NCBI GenBank assembly: GCA_044344795.1
Contig: JBIJCF010000012.1
Coordinates: 6,400 to 70,399 of the forward strand
Direction of reading: 5' to 3'
Origin: GCA-2737665 sp044344795
Lineage (GTDB): Bacteria; Bacteroidota; Bacteroidia; Palsa-965
Length of the DNA: 64,000 nt
In this document: positions 1 to 9,075 of the stretch, in pieces
Layout of the letters: the number at the start of each line of letters is the position of its first letter
How positions within the stretch are numbered: position 1 is the stretch's first letter
The notes under the pieces: generated by a model
The model's database searches: none
Seen by the model: the letters and a program-made list of their open reading frames with translations, nothing else
Told to the model about the DNA's origin: nothing
Program-made: the position numbers and the translations under genes

Positions 1-555
1 TATTGGCGCTATCGTAATATCAACAGCAAGCTTTTTCGTTCCTTGCTAATTCCGGGTGCTATTGGCGCTGTGGCCGGTGCATTAACTGCATCATTGCTTA
101 ACGCTAATCTTAAAGTGCTGAAGCCGTTCGTGGCATGTTATACGTTGTTCTTGGGAATCTTGATTATTCGAAAGGCAATCATGGTGAAAAAACCGAAACG
201 GAAAATTAAACGCATTGGTGTACTTGGCGCTGTTGGCGGATTCTTAGATTCTGTTGGCGGCGGGGGTTGGGGGCCTATTGTTACCTCAACATTATTGGCA
301 GGCGGACGCGATTTACGTTATACAATTGGATCGGCGCACGCCGCGAAATTTTTCGTTGCCGTAATTAGCACCGTGACATTTTTCTTCTTGATCGGAATTG
401 AGCACTGGACCATCATTGTCGGATTGATGATTGGCGGTATGGCTGCTGCACCAATTTCAATTTGGTTGTCCACTAAAATATCCGTTCGTAACGGACTCAT
501 CTTTGTTGGATTCCTGGTGGTGATTATCAGTTTAAAAACTATGTTGGGGTTATGA
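1..555 (+). CDS. TauE/SafE-family sulfite/anion exporter, 5' end outside window
   Basis: This is the C-terminal part of a multi-pass inner-membrane permease. The frame is open from base 1, so the true start lies upstream of the window and the first internal ATG is not the start. About 184 residues are visible. They contain several hydrophobic segments and the glycine-rich stretch DSVGGGGWGPIVTS followed by SAHAAKFFV, which is typical of TauE/SafE (formerly DUF81) permeases that export sulfite or organosulfur anions. The stop overlaps the cysH start in an ATGA arrangement, so the two genes are probably co-transcribed. Sitting beside an assimilatory reductase fits a role in sulfur-oxyanion transport, but the substrate is inferred from context only. 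Confidence 0.85.
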   Translation, partial: YWRYRNINSKLFRSLLIPGAIGAVAGALTASLLNANLKVLKPFVACYTLFLGILIIRKAIMVKKPKRKIKRIGVLGAVGGFLDSVGGGGWGPIVTSTLLAGGRDLRYTIGSAHAAKFFVAVISTVTFFFLIGIEHWTIIVGLMIGGMAAAPISIWLSTKISVRNGLIFVGFLVVIISLKTMLGL

Positions 556-1208
556 TAGCTGCTGTTGAGAAAAGTCGGGAGTATTTGCCATTAAATCCGG
601 AGCAGCGGATGAAGCAACTTTTTGCTGAGTTTGGCGCTAAAGACATTTTGTTTACATCTTCTTTCGGAACAACTTCTGCTATTCTACTACATCTGTTGCA
701 TCGCGTTGCGCCTCAACATACCGTATACTTTTTAGATACAACTTATCATTTCTCAGAAACACTTCAGTATAAAGATGAGTTGACGAAGTTGTTGCAGTTG
801 AACGTAAGTACACTTCAACCGGAAGAATGGAAAAATGCGTTTACGGGTGAAGATCAAACATGGAGCAAGGATCCCGATTTGTGTTGTTCCATTAACAAAG
901 TAGAGCCGCTTGATAAGATAAAGTCCAACTTTAAAATTTGGATTTCAGGATTGATGGGCGCTCAAAACAAGTTTCGTAAACAGCTGAATATTTTTGATGT
1001 GCGCGAAGAGATCACAAAGTTTTATCCGATTGTAGATTTAACGGAAGCACAAGCTGCTGCTTATATGAAAGAGTTTCAGCTTCCGGAACATCCGCTCATC
1101 AAGCAAGGATTTCATTCGGTAGGATGTTATCACTGCACTGTAAAAGGGCGGGGTCGTGAAGGACGTTGGGTAAACAGATCGAAAACAGAATGTGGATTGC
1201 ACTTATAA
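552..1208 (+). CDS. cysH: Phosphoadenylyl/adenylyl-sulfate reductase
   Basis: This cytoplasmic enzyme of assimilatory sulfate reduction reduces activated sulfate (APS or PAPS) to sulfite. The 218 residues carry the phosphate-binding SSFGTTSA loop (36-43), LDTTYHFSET (61-70) and the C-terminal KTECGLH, whose Cys214 is the catalytic residue. It also has a Cys-Cys pair (111-112) and GCYHC (Cys192, Cys195). This four-cysteine set is the signature of [4Fe-4S] APS-reductase-type CysH enzymes rather than the cluster-free E. coli PAPS type. It starts with a 4-bp overlap on the permease gene and is followed 8 bp later by homoserine dehydrogenase, a likely sulfur-amino-acid operon. Substrate preference (APS over PAPS) is inferred from the cysteines. 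Confidence 0.93.
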   Translation: MIAAVEKSREYLPLNPEQRMKQLFAEFGAKDILFTSSFGTTSAILLHLLHRVAPQHTVYFLDTTYHFSETLQYKDELTKLLQLNVSTLQPEEWKNAFTGEDQTWSKDPDLCCSINKVEPLDKIKSNFKIWISGLMGAQNKFRKQLNIFDVREEITKFYPIVDLTEAQAAAYMKEFQLPEHPLIKQGFHSVGCYHCTVKGRGREGRWVNRSKTECGLHL

Positions 1209-1216
1209 ATTAAACT

Positions 1217-2422
1217 ATGAACAACGAGAAAATTTCAGTGGCATTATTTGGCTTTGGCTGCGTCGGTCAAGGTTTGTACGATGTATTAAATCATTCCGAA
1301 GTGTTGCAGGCAAACATTGCCCGAATAGGAGTGAAGGATCCGAAGAAGGAACGAAGTGTAGATGATTCCTTAATCACTTATGACAAAGTTGATATTCTGA
1401 ATCGAAAAGATCTGGATGTTGTAGTGGAAATGATTACCGATACTGATGAAGCGTACACTATTGCAAAAACAGCAATGAATAACGGAATGAATGTGGTAAG
1501 CGCCAGCAAGAAAATGTTGGCCACTTACTTTGCAGAGTTATTCAAAGTGCAGGAAGATACCGGCAAAGCCTTGATATACGAAGGTGCCGCCGGCGGAAGT
1601 ATTCCCATCATTCGGACACTGGAAGAATATTACGATAACGAGTTGCTGGGAAGTTTGCGTGGTATTTTAAATGGCACGACAAATTATATCCTTACACGAA
1701 TGGAGTTGGAGAGCAAGGATTATGGCGATGTGTTGAAAGATGCGCAGGCGAGTGGATTTGCAGAGACGGATCCTTGGTTGGATGTAGCCGGATTCGATAC
1801 GATGTACAAAACTATTTTGTTGTCCGTGCATGCATTCGGAGTTGTATTGAAGCCGGAAGATGTACTTACGTTAGGCATTCAAAATATTTCGTTTGATGAT
1901 ATTCGTTACGCGCGTGAAAAGGGGTTGCGCATCAAATTAATCGGCAGTGCCGCGAAGGCAGGAGATAAATTCCGAGTGTATGTAATGCCGCGTTTTATCA
2001 GCAAGGAAGATGAATTATTCAATATTTTATACGAATACAATGCCATCGAAGTAGAAGGCGCGTTTTCATGTAAACAAAGTTTTGTGGGTAAAGGCGCAGG
2101 AAGCCATCCAACCGGAAGCGCCGTGTTATCTGATGTTTCGGCATTAACGTACAATTACAAGTACGCGTACAAAAAGTTGAACAAGTTGCGTGCGCTTAAT
2201 GGCGGCCGCATTGCAGGAAGCGAGCTGCTGGATAAGAACTTTACAACGCGGGTGTATATTCGTTTTGGTGATAAAGAGGAATTGCGCGATCTGGATATTC
2301 AACACGTAGTGGAAGAATATCGTTCACCCAAAGTCAACTTCATTATTGCCGATGTTAAATTTGAGTCGTTGTACAAACATAAAGGCAACAAGGAGTCCAA
2401 ACTCTTTATTTGCGAGTGCTAA
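1217..2422 (+). CDS. hom: Homoserine dehydrogenase
   Basis: The enzyme reduces aspartate semialdehyde to homoserine with NAD(P)H, at the branch point toward methionine and threonine. The 401-residue protein has an N-terminal Rossmann loop GFGCVGQG (about 12-19), the SASKKMLATYF segment, and the substrate-domain signatures GAAGGSIPIIRTL and LNGTTNYILTRM. It is shorter than enzymes with a regulatory ACT domain, and no ACT module is visible at the C-terminus. It lies 8 bp after cysH on the same strand, which suggests coordinated supply of reduced sulfur and the homoserine carbon skeleton. It ends 2 bp from a convergent gene with no obvious terminator between them. Confidence 0.93.
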   Translation: MNNEKISVALFGFGCVGQGLYDVLNHSEVLQANIARIGVKDPKKERSVDDSLITYDKVDILNRKDLDVVVEMITDTDEAYTIAKTAMNNGMNVVSASKKMLATYFAELFKVQEDTGKALIYEGAAGGSIPIIRTLEEYYDNELLGSLRGILNGTTNYILTRMELESKDYGDVLKDAQASGFAETDPWLDVAGFDTMYKTILLSVHAFGVVLKPEDVLTLGIQNISFDDIRYAREKGLRIKLIGSAAKAGDKFRVYVMPRFISKEDELFNILYEYNAIEVEGAFSCKQSFVGKGAGSHPTGSAVLSDVSALTYNYKYAYKKLNKLRALNGGRIAGSELLDKNFTTRVYIRFGDKEELRDLDIQHVVEEYRSPKVNFIIADVKFESLYKHKGNKESKLFICEC

Positions 2423-2424
2423 AA

Positions 2425-5400
2425 TTACACGCGTACACCGATAATGAGCATGTCGTCGACTTGTTCCAAGTGACCTCGCCAAGTTTCAATCGTTTGATCG
2501 AGAACGCGTAGTTGCTCAAACATTTCATGATCCTGCACAGTTAGAAGTACAGCTTTTAATTGTGCAGGTTTAAACTTCTTACCTTGTGGTCCTCCAAACT
2601 GATCGGTATAGCCATCAGATAGTAAATAGAAACTATCTCCCGTAGTTAAAGTAATATTGTAGTTCGTGTAGTTTTTGTCCGGATACTCCTTGTAACTTCC
2701 GATAGAAACTTTATCGCCTTTGTATTCTGTAAAGCGACGATCTCTAAATACGTACATCTGATTGTAAGCCCCTGCATATTGTAATTCGTTCGTAGCAGTA
2801 TTGAAAATAGCCAACGCAATATCTATGCCATCACGAACTTGCATGTCATCTATTGTATGATGCATCTTATCACTCATCAGACGATTGAGATTGTCCAGCA
2901 AGGACGCTGCAGAATCAGACGGATTATTTTCTACAACCGATTCCAGCATGTCATTGGTAACAATACTCATAAACGCGCCCGGTACTCCGTGTCCTGTGCA
3001 GTCAACAGCTGCAATATATATGCGTGAACCGTGCTGACGCATAAAGTAAAAGTCGCCGGAAACGATATCCTTCGGTTTATATAGCACAAAGGATTCCTGC
3101 AACGATTTCCGTACGTCTTTAGATGGTTGCAACATGGCATCTTGCAGACGTTTCGCATAACGTATACTATCGGTTACCTCGATATTTTTCTGAGCCAGCT
3201 CTTCGTTCTTTAATGCGAGTTCTTTGGTACGTTCCGCAACTTTCTCTTCCAGAATGCGTGTTTGTTGTTTGAGTTTTCGTGTTCTCCATTTATCAAATCC
3301 GAACAAGCTGAATCCTACAAACAACACAACAAACACGTAGAACAAGGCTGTTTGCCAAAACGGCGGCTGTATGGTGAATTTGTACGTTACAGCCTCTTTG
3401 TTCCACACACCATCATTGTTGCACGCTTTAACCTGAAAAACGTAATCTCCCGGAGGTAAATTGGAATACACTGCTTCAGGATGTGCAGTGGGAAGCGGAG
3501 ACCAGTCCTTATCAAAACCTTCCAGCTTGTATATGTATCGTACTTTTTCAGGATTGGCTAAGCTCACGCCATTGAATAAAAACGTTAAGTGATTTTGATC
3601 GTAGTTGAATGTTGCGCTCTCCGGAAACTCGGCATCGCGCATGAAAATTTTTAAGCCGGTTAATGTAGTTAACGGTTCAACCGTGTTTAAACGATTCTCC
3701 CCCGGACTATAGCGCACAGCACCCATGATAGTGCCAAACCATAAGTTACCGTTCTTGTCGGCGAAGACGGCATTGGGATTTACTTCTACACCGTTAAATC
3801 CTTCTGATTTTCCGAAATGCGAGAAGCTGGAATCAACGGGATTAAACACATCCAAGCCTCTTGAGTTTCCAATCCAAATATTATTCTTGCCGTCTGCAAT
3901 AAGTGCATAAGGAGTTTCGGTGGACATACCATGTTTAGCAGTGTAATTGCGGAACACACGACCATCGTATTTATACAAGCCACCCCCGTATGCGCCTAAC
4001 CAAATGTTTTGCTGCGCATCTTCGTTAATACAAAGTATGAAACGATGAATAATTCCATTGGACTCATCGTAACGTGTAAATGTTTTACCATCATAAACAG
4101 AGAGATAGCCGCCTAGTGCGCCAAACCATAAATTTCCCTTGCTATCTCTGAAAATGCGGTATACATTATTACCTCCAAGTCCGTCATCGGTGGAGTAATT
4201 GCGAATTGCTCCATTGCCATTTTCAATGCGTGAAACACCTTCTTTGGTGCCTACCCAAATGTTCCCGCGCAAGTCTTCATTAATAGCGTATACCAGGTCA
4301 CCGGCAAGACCTTCTGTTGTAGTATATGTTTCGAAACGAGATGAACCTTTCTCTAATTTACTGACTCCCCCAATACCGGTTCCGGCCCAAATTGTGCCAC
4401 GCGAATCTTCAAATAATGAAAGCACAACTGCACTGCGCAATCCTTCAGTAACACCGAACTTGGTTACAGTAAACGAACTGTCTGATGCGTTTCCATTAAA
4501 AGTCAGTCGCGTTAATCCATCGTTAGTTCCGAGCCACACGTTCCCTGATTTGTCCACTAAAGTTGTCCAAACAATATCATTGGAGAGTCCGTCGCGTTTA
4601 TCGAATAATACAAATCGTTCTCCACGATATAAATTCAAACCTACATCCGTGCCAATCCAAATATTTCCTTCGCGGTCTTCAAGGATCTTCTTGACGTTAA
4701 AATAATTCAATCCTTGACGCGTGTTATACGCTTTAACAACAGATTTATCAATCGCCTGAAGACGATTCGAACTTTGAAACGGAGTAATCAACACTGCTCC
4801 GCCTCCTGTTGTTCCCAGCCAGATGTTGCCTCTGGAGTCGGGACAGATATCTTCAATAAAACTTGATGTTAAACCTTGTTCTTCCCCGATCACGCGGAGG
4901 TTAGGCAATAGCGTGGGAGCATTACGTCCAATGAAATTGTTAGGTAGTTGCAATACAATAACACCTTTATCAGCAGTGCCCACCCACATTTCGGATGTTT
5001 TGTTGAGTAATGCGAGTGAAGTAATCGCATTCGAAGGGAAACCACGTTCCGCATTTAAATCGGTATATGCCATTGGCGAGCTGATATCGCCTCGTGTATC
5101 GCAAATCGTAACGCCGCGATCAGTTGCAATCCACATATTTCCGTTTCCATCCAAACACAAATCATACACGTTTTCACTTGCTAATCCATCTTTCACGGAA
5201 ATGGAAAACATCTTGTTTTTTGCAGGATCGTAAATAAAAATTCCTGCGCCTTCTGTGGCAATCCAGAAAAATCCTTGCTGATCTTCTGTAATCGCGGTTA
5301 CGGATCGGAAGCGTGTGTATTCTTCGAGATTTAGACTTTCAAATTTTTTACTCTTCGAATTGTAACGACTCACGCCGCCTGCCCAATGTCCGAACCAAAT

Positions 5401-5673
5401 ATCGCCCTGCGCATCTTTGTATGAAGTAGTTACCCAATCCTCCGCAAGTCCGTTACGACGAGTAAAATTTTCAAAACCACGTCCATTGTAACGTGATAAA
5501 CCGGCTAATGTCCCGATCCACAAATTTCCTTCATTGTCCTGAACGATGCTTTGTACCTGCGATTGTACAAGTCCTTGCTCCACTCCATAAGAGAGGAAAC
5601 TGGTAGTTTGTGCTTGCACATTTAATGCAGCAAACAAAATACTAATGACGATCGTAGCGCGCCATTTCATCAT
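2425..5673 (-). CDS. Two-component-regulator-propeller sensor with SpoIIE/PP2C phosphatase output
   Basis: This is a large membrane-anchored sensor of 1082 residues. A signal peptide (about 1-21) is followed by 14 WxGT-type propeller motifs such as GNLWIGTLAGLSRY, enough for two seven-bladed propellers in the periplasm. A Y_Y_Y domain follows (YSNLPPGDYVFQV, NNDGVWNKE), then one membrane segment (TALFYVFVVLFVGFSLFGF), a coiled coil (about 795-845) and a SpoIIE-type PP2C serine phosphatase (SGDFYF, VDCTGHGVPGAFMS). No histidine-kinase domain is present. The output is therefore predicted to be dephosphorylation of a phosphoprotein, perhaps an anti-sigma antagonist; no such partner gene is visible nearby. 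Its start lies inside the end of the preceding gene (32-bp overlap), suggesting coupled translation. The ligand is unknown. Confidence 0.92.
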   Translation of the reverse strand: MMKWRATIVISILFAALNVQAQTTSFLSYGVEQGLVQSQVQSIVQDNEGNLWIGTLAGLSRYNGRGFENFTRRNGLAEDWVTTSYKDAQGDIWFGHWAGGVSRYNSKSKKFESLNLEEYTRFRSVTAITEDQQGFFWIATEGAGIFIYDPAKNKMFSISVKDGLASENVYDLCLDGNGNMWIATDRGVTICDTRGDISSPMAYTDLNAERGFPSNAITSLALLNKTSEMWVGTADKGVIVLQLPNNFIGRNAPTLLPNLRVIGEEQGLTSSFIEDICPDSRGNIWLGTTGGGAVLITPFQSSNRLQAIDKSVVKAYNTRQGLNYFNVKKILEDREGNIWIGTDVGLNLYRGERFVLFDKRDGLSNDIVWTTLVDKSGNVWLGTNDGLTRLTFNGNASDSSFTVTKFGVTEGLRSAVVLSLFEDSRGTIWAGTGIGGVSKLEKGSSRFETYTTTEGLAGDLVYAINEDLRGNIWVGTKEGVSRIENGNGAIRNYSTDDGLGGNNVYRIFRDSKGNLWFGALGGYLSVYDGKTFTRYDESNGIIHRFILCINEDAQQNIWLGAYGGGLYKYDGRVFRNYTAKHGMSTETPYALIADGKNNIWIGNSRGLDVFNPVDSSFSHFGKSEGFNGVEVNPNAVFADKNGNLWFGTIMGAVRYSPGENRLNTVEPLTTLTGLKIFMRDAEFPESATFNYDQNHLTFLFNGVSLANPEKVRYIYKLEGFDKDWSPLPTAHPEAVYSNLPPGDYVFQVKACNNDGVWNKEAVTYKFTIQPPFWQTALFYVFVVLFVGFSLFGFDKWRTRKLKQQTRILEEKVAERTKELALKNEELAQKNIEVTDSIRYAKRLQDAMLQPSKDVRKSLQESFVLYKPKDIVSGDFYFMRQHGSRIYIAAVDCTGHGVPGAFMSIVTNDMLESVVENNPSDSAASLLDNLNRLMSDKMHHTIDDMQVRDGIDIALAIFNTATNELQYAGAYNQMYVFRDRRFTEYKGDKVSIGSYKEYPDKNYTNYNITLTTGDSFYLLSDGYTDQFGGPQGKKFKPAQLKAVLLTVQDHEMFEQLRVLDQTIETWRGHLEQVDDMLIIGVRV

Positions 5674-6883
5674 AATATTCTTTTTCGGTTACTTCTCGTT
5701 CTCCGATGTAGTAATAAGTGCTCCACCAGTATTTAACTTGTTTTAATTCAATCATTCGGCTTCCCGGCCAGAGGAATACGATCTTCTCCAGCGTGCGGAA
5801 CCAATTGCTTGCAACAGCTGTTACACGATGCGGATGTGGAGAATAATTCAAACCTTGTACAGACGCTACAGGTCTCAATTTGCCCGCATGCCCGTCGCGT
5901 TCTATACGCGCAACAGTTTCAACCAACTTCCGAATATGCTCTGCTTTTATTTGTTTGTTAGCAAGTTGTTTTTTCTCGCGTTCCTTTTGCAATTGAATTA
6001 AATAATCACTTTGTGCCTTGCGATCTGCTTCACGTCGCATGGCCTGAACAACGGAATTACTTTCACTTTCTTCCTTCCGTTTATTATAACGTTGGAGATT
6101 CGTGCGCTTTTCACTTTCCGCCACTAATTTCAGCAAGTTGTTCTCGTATTGTGCACGCACTACTTTGTTCTGACGTTCTTGCTGCAAGCGTTCTTCTTTT
6201 TCGCGCTGCAATTCCACGCCTTCGGATTCGCGGATAGGATTGCCCGAATTCGTAGGGTTAGGATTGTTATTTCTTTCTCGTTCTTCGCGCTCCTTGCGTT
6301 CACGCTCGGCTTCCTGATTTTTCAATTCCAATTCACGAGCAAGTCGTTCCCGCTCTTCGGCTTCTTTCCGTGCTTTGTCTTCGGCTTCTTTCTTGGCTTG
6401 GGCAGCGCGTTGTTCTTCAAACGGATCTTTTAAAATCTCATCCACGAACCGATACGAAGGATCATCATAAAAGCCTTTCGAGCCGTCGAATATGACTTTT
6501 ATGAAAGGTTTTTTCCCAAACAACTCTGTCTTCACTGCCTGATCACCCGGAGAAAAAAATGGAATATCTGTAATGTAGTCGGGATAGATCCACGCTTTTT
6601 CCGCGGGAACGCGTAAGTCCATCGTCATGTACATGTCCACACAACCCGGTGCGCGATACGTAATCTTATATTGATGACCGATGTCAATGGTGAATTTGAA
6701 TTTACCATTTTTCCCTGTCGTGAGATTAATGATTTCTCTTCCATCCATCAGCACATTAACAGTTGCTCCCGCTAATGGTTTTCCTGCTTTTGTCGCTGTT
6801 CCGAAAAAACGCAAATCGCCCTGCGCCCATGAAGGTGCGGTAATGACGAACATGCAAAATGATAACAGTATTCGGAAGAGCAT
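5642..6883 (-). CDS. Envelope protein with carboxypeptidase-regulatory-like domain and long coiled coil
   Basis: I do not recognise a specific family for the whole 413-residue protein. It has a signal peptide (FVITAPSWAQG, cleavage near 21), then a beta-sandwich domain of the carboxypeptidase-regulatory type (FGTATKAGKPLAGATVNV, about 25-105). Next comes a very charged K/E/R/Q-rich segment (about 155-340) predicted as an extended coiled coil, with an NNNPNPTNSGNP break. The C-terminal 65 residues are rich in aromatics (WWSTYYYIGE). Its 3' end overlaps the propeller-SpoIIE gene, so the two probably form one transcript and may act together in the envelope. It is divergent from marC. Confidence 0.75.
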   Translation of the reverse strand: MLFRILLSFCMFVITAPSWAQGDLRFFGTATKAGKPLAGATVNVLMDGREIINLTTGKNGKFKFTIDIGHQYKITYRAPGCVDMYMTMDLRVPAEKAWIYPDYITDIPFFSPGDQAVKTELFGKKPFIKVIFDGSKGFYDDPSYRFVDEILKDPFEEQRAAQAKKEAEDKARKEAEERERLARELELKNQEAERERKEREERERNNNPNPTNSGNPIRESEGVELQREKEERLQQERQNKVVRAQYENNLLKLVAESEKRTNLQRYNKRKEESESNSVVQAMRREADRKAQSDYLIQLQKEREKKQLANKQIKAEHIRKLVETVARIERDGHAGKLRPVASVQGLNYSPHPHRVTAVASNWFRTLEKIVFLWPGSRMIELKQVKYWWSTYYYIGEREVTEKEYYDEMARYDRH

Positions 6884-6907
6884 AGTTACTGTAAATATAA
6901 GCAGGAA

Positions 6908-6938
6908 TTGGCTCGTCTATCTGTGGCGATTACCTTTG
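6908..6938 (+). promoter_or_regulatory. Bacteroidota-type promoter of marC
   Basis: A TTG element at 6908-6910 lies about 20 nt upstream of an exact TAnnTTTG match (TACCTTTG, 6931-6938). This is the sigma-A promoter form of Bacteroidota. Transcription would start near 6944, giving a leader of about 10 nt before the ATG at 6954. This argues against any longer marC reading frame. Confidence 0.65.
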
Positions 6939-6953
6939 TCCAAAATAGCTACT

Positions 6954-7520
6954 ATGGAATTTGATTTGAAAGCAATTGGAACGGTAACGATGGTGCTTTT
7001 TGCTGTTATCGATGTCATAGGTTCCATTCCTGTTATTATTGGGTTAAAACAAAAAGTGGGCGATTTAAATGCTGAAAAAGCATCGCTGGTTTCTCTAGCA
7101 ATTATGATCGGCTTTCTTTTTGTGGGCGAGCCTATTCTTTCGCTTATCGGGATCACCGTTTCCGATTTTGCTATTGCAGGTTCTTTTGTGCTATTCTTTC
7201 TTTCGTTGGAAATGATTTTGGGGATTCGTTTGTACAAGGATGAAGTTCCAGCAACCGCTTCCGTAATGCCATTGGCATTTCCATTGTTGGCCGGAACAGG
7301 AACGCTGACCACAATTCTCTCCTTACGTGCTGAATTTGATTTACTCTCCATTATCATTGGGGTGGTGGTGAACGTAGCTATCATTTATGTGGTATTGCGT
7401 AATATAGGACGACTAGAAAAACTACTGGGATTAGGCGGTGTTGCTGTGCTACGCAAAGTGTTCGGAATAATACTTCTTGCTATCGCAGTTAAACTATTCC
7501 GCACACACGCGGGAATTTAA
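6954..7520 (+). CDS. marC: MarC family (UPF0056) integral membrane protein
   Basis: A 188-residue protein with six predicted membrane helices (AIGTVTMVLFAVIDVIGSIP, IMIGFLFVGEPIL, IAGSFVLFFLSLEMILG, and others). The N-terminal FAVIDVIGSIP and the central AGTGTLTTIL match the MarC/UPF0056 family, whose function is not established despite its historical link with multiple antibiotic resistance. The frame is open further upstream to 6681, but that part is antisense to the neighbouring gene and lies before the promoter, so the ATG at 6954 (MEFDLKAIGTV) is chosen. It is followed 41 bp later by a histidine kinase gene on the same strand. Confidence 0.88.
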   Translation: MEFDLKAIGTVTMVLFAVIDVIGSIPVIIGLKQKVGDLNAEKASLVSLAIMIGFLFVGEPILSLIGITVSDFAIAGSFVLFFLSLEMILGIRLYKDEVPATASVMPLAFPLLAGTGTLTTILSLRAEFDLLSIIIGVVVNVAIIYVVLRNIGRLEKLLGLGGVAVLRKVFGIILLAIAVKLFRTHAGI

Positions 7521-7561
7521 TCGCTGCGCAATATGGTGATTGACTATCTTTAACCTGTCTG

Positions 7562-9073
7562 ATGAATATTTATTCCCGCAAACAACAATGGAAATGGTTA
7601 TTGCTAATTGCAGCACTAATAATTGTTGGTGTGTCTTTGTGGTATTCTTCACAGCTGGTGCAGAAAATTGCTGAGAGCGAAAAACGCAATGTCGAGTTAT
7701 GGGCGGAAGCAGTTCGTCGAAAAGCATTGATGATGGAAGCCACCAGCGAATTGTACACTAAAATTGCACGTGAAGAAAGAAAGAAAGTCGAGTTGTGGGC
7801 AGAAGCCAATCGTCTGTTAGCGCAAGTTGATGATTCAAGTCCGGCTCTGGGGTTCGTATTTCAAGTTATTCGCGAAAACGAAACGGTTCCGGTAATTCTT
7901 ACAGATAGCAAAGGCAAAATATTACTCTCCCGAAATCTTGACCCAACAGCGAGTGAAAAAAGTGAATATTTGTTGGAGCAGCTGGAATTAATGCGAAAGC
8001 AACACGACTCCATTCGAATTGAAATTAGCCCGGGAGTGCAGCACTACTTGTTTTATAAAGACTCTGAAGTATTCGAAGACATACGTAAATCATTCGAAGA
8101 CAACGAACGTTCCTTTATTAAGGAAGTTGCGTCTAATCCGGCGTCAGCACCGGCAATTTACACGGACTCGCTCTCGAGTGTAATTCTTGCTTACGGTAAT
8201 TTAGACACAGCCCAAATTCGATTGGATTCTACGAAGTATCTGAAAACTATGTTTCAGACTTTGCGTGAAAAAGGAGATACCATCAATGTTACATTGGCTG
8301 CAGGGAGAAAGAATGTGATTTACTACATGGAGTCGCCGCAGTTGCAACAGTTGCGTTATTTTCCGGTATTTCAATTTGTAGTAATCGGCATGTTTTTAGT
8401 TGTGGCGTATTTGATGTTCAGTACTTCTCGTCGTGCAGAACAGAATCTCGTGTGGGTGGGTATGGCTAAAGAAACGGCGCATCAGTTGGGAACACCTCTT
8501 TCTTCTCTCATTGCGTGGGTAGAATATTTGAAAATGAAAGGCGTGGAGGAATCGATGTTAAAGGAAATGAGCCGCGATATTCAACGCTTGGAAATGATAA
8601 CCGAACGTTTTTCAAAAATTGGTTCTCAGCCCAAGTTGAATAGTGAGAACATGGTAGAAGTTCTTGCTACAGCTATTGAATACATGCGCGCCCGAACACC
8701 TAAGACCGTGGAAATTGAATACACGGGGTCAGGCGTGAAGATGGCTTCCGTGAATGTTGCATTGTTTGGTTGGGTGATAGAAAACATTATGCGCAATGCA
8801 GTTGATGCGATGGACGGCAAAGGAAAAATTACGATTGATGTTTTCGATCAGCAACAGTTTGTTTATATCGACATTGCCGATAACGGGAAGGGCATTCCGC
8901 GATCGAAACAGAAAACAATTTTCGAACCGGGCTTTACCACAAAGCAACGTGGCTGGGGTCTTGGATTATCGTTGTGCAAACGAATAATCGAGCAGTATCA
9001 CGACGGGAAAATATTTGTAAAAAGCTCCGAGCCGAATAAAGGAACTACATTCCGTATAGTGCTAAAGAGTTAG
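7562..9073 (+). CDS. Membrane sensor histidine kinase
   Basis: An orphan kinase of 503 residues. TM1 (about 11-29) is followed by a helical segment with a tandem motif (VELWAEAVRRKA, then VELWAEANRLLA 32 residues later), an extracytoplasmic sensor region, and TM2 (FPVFQFVVIGMFLVVAYLMF, about 265-285). The dimerisation domain carries AHQLGTPLSSL with the phospho-accepting His near 307. The HATPase domain has the N box (NIMRNAVDAMDG), G1 (DNGKGIP) and G2 (GWGLGLSLCKRI) motifs. A near-consensus -7 element (TATCTTTA, 7545-7552) lies 9 nt before the ATG. No response regulator is adjacent, so its target is unknown; co-transcription with marC is possible. Confidence 0.92.
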   Translation: MNIYSRKQQWKWLLLIAALIIVGVSLWYSSQLVQKIAESEKRNVELWAEAVRRKALMMEATSELYTKIAREERKKVELWAEANRLLAQVDDSSPALGFVFQVIRENETVPVILTDSKGKILLSRNLDPTASEKSEYLLEQLELMRKQHDSIRIEISPGVQHYLFYKDSEVFEDIRKSFEDNERSFIKEVASNPASAPAIYTDSLSSVILAYGNLDTAQIRLDSTKYLKTMFQTLREKGDTINVTLAAGRKNVIYYMESPQLQQLRYFPVFQFVVIGMFLVVAYLMFSTSRRAEQNLVWVGMAKETAHQLGTPLSSLIAWVEYLKMKGVEESMLKEMSRDIQRLEMITERFSKIGSQPKLNSENMVEVLATAIEYMRARTPKTVEIEYTGSGVKMASVNVALFGWVIENIMRNAVDAMDGKGKITIDVFDQQQFVYIDIADNGKGIPRSKQKTIFEPGFTTKQRGWGLGLSLCKRIIEQYHDGKIFVKSSEPNKGTTFRIVLKS

Positions 9074-9075
9074 TG

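Noticed and set aside
4199..4705. 168-codon plus-strand frame inside the propeller-SpoIIE gene
   Set aside because: It is the antisense shadow of the propeller repeats; its Pro/Ser-rich composition is not protein-like.
6013..6433. Plus-strand frames (74 and 94 codons) over the coiled-coil gene
   Set aside because: Phe/Leu-rich peptides that are the reverse complement of K/E-rich coiled-coil codons.
6681..6953. N-terminal extension of the MarC frame
   Set aside because: It is antisense to the envelope-protein gene, lies before a consensus promoter, and MarC proteins start at MEFDLKAIG-like sequence.
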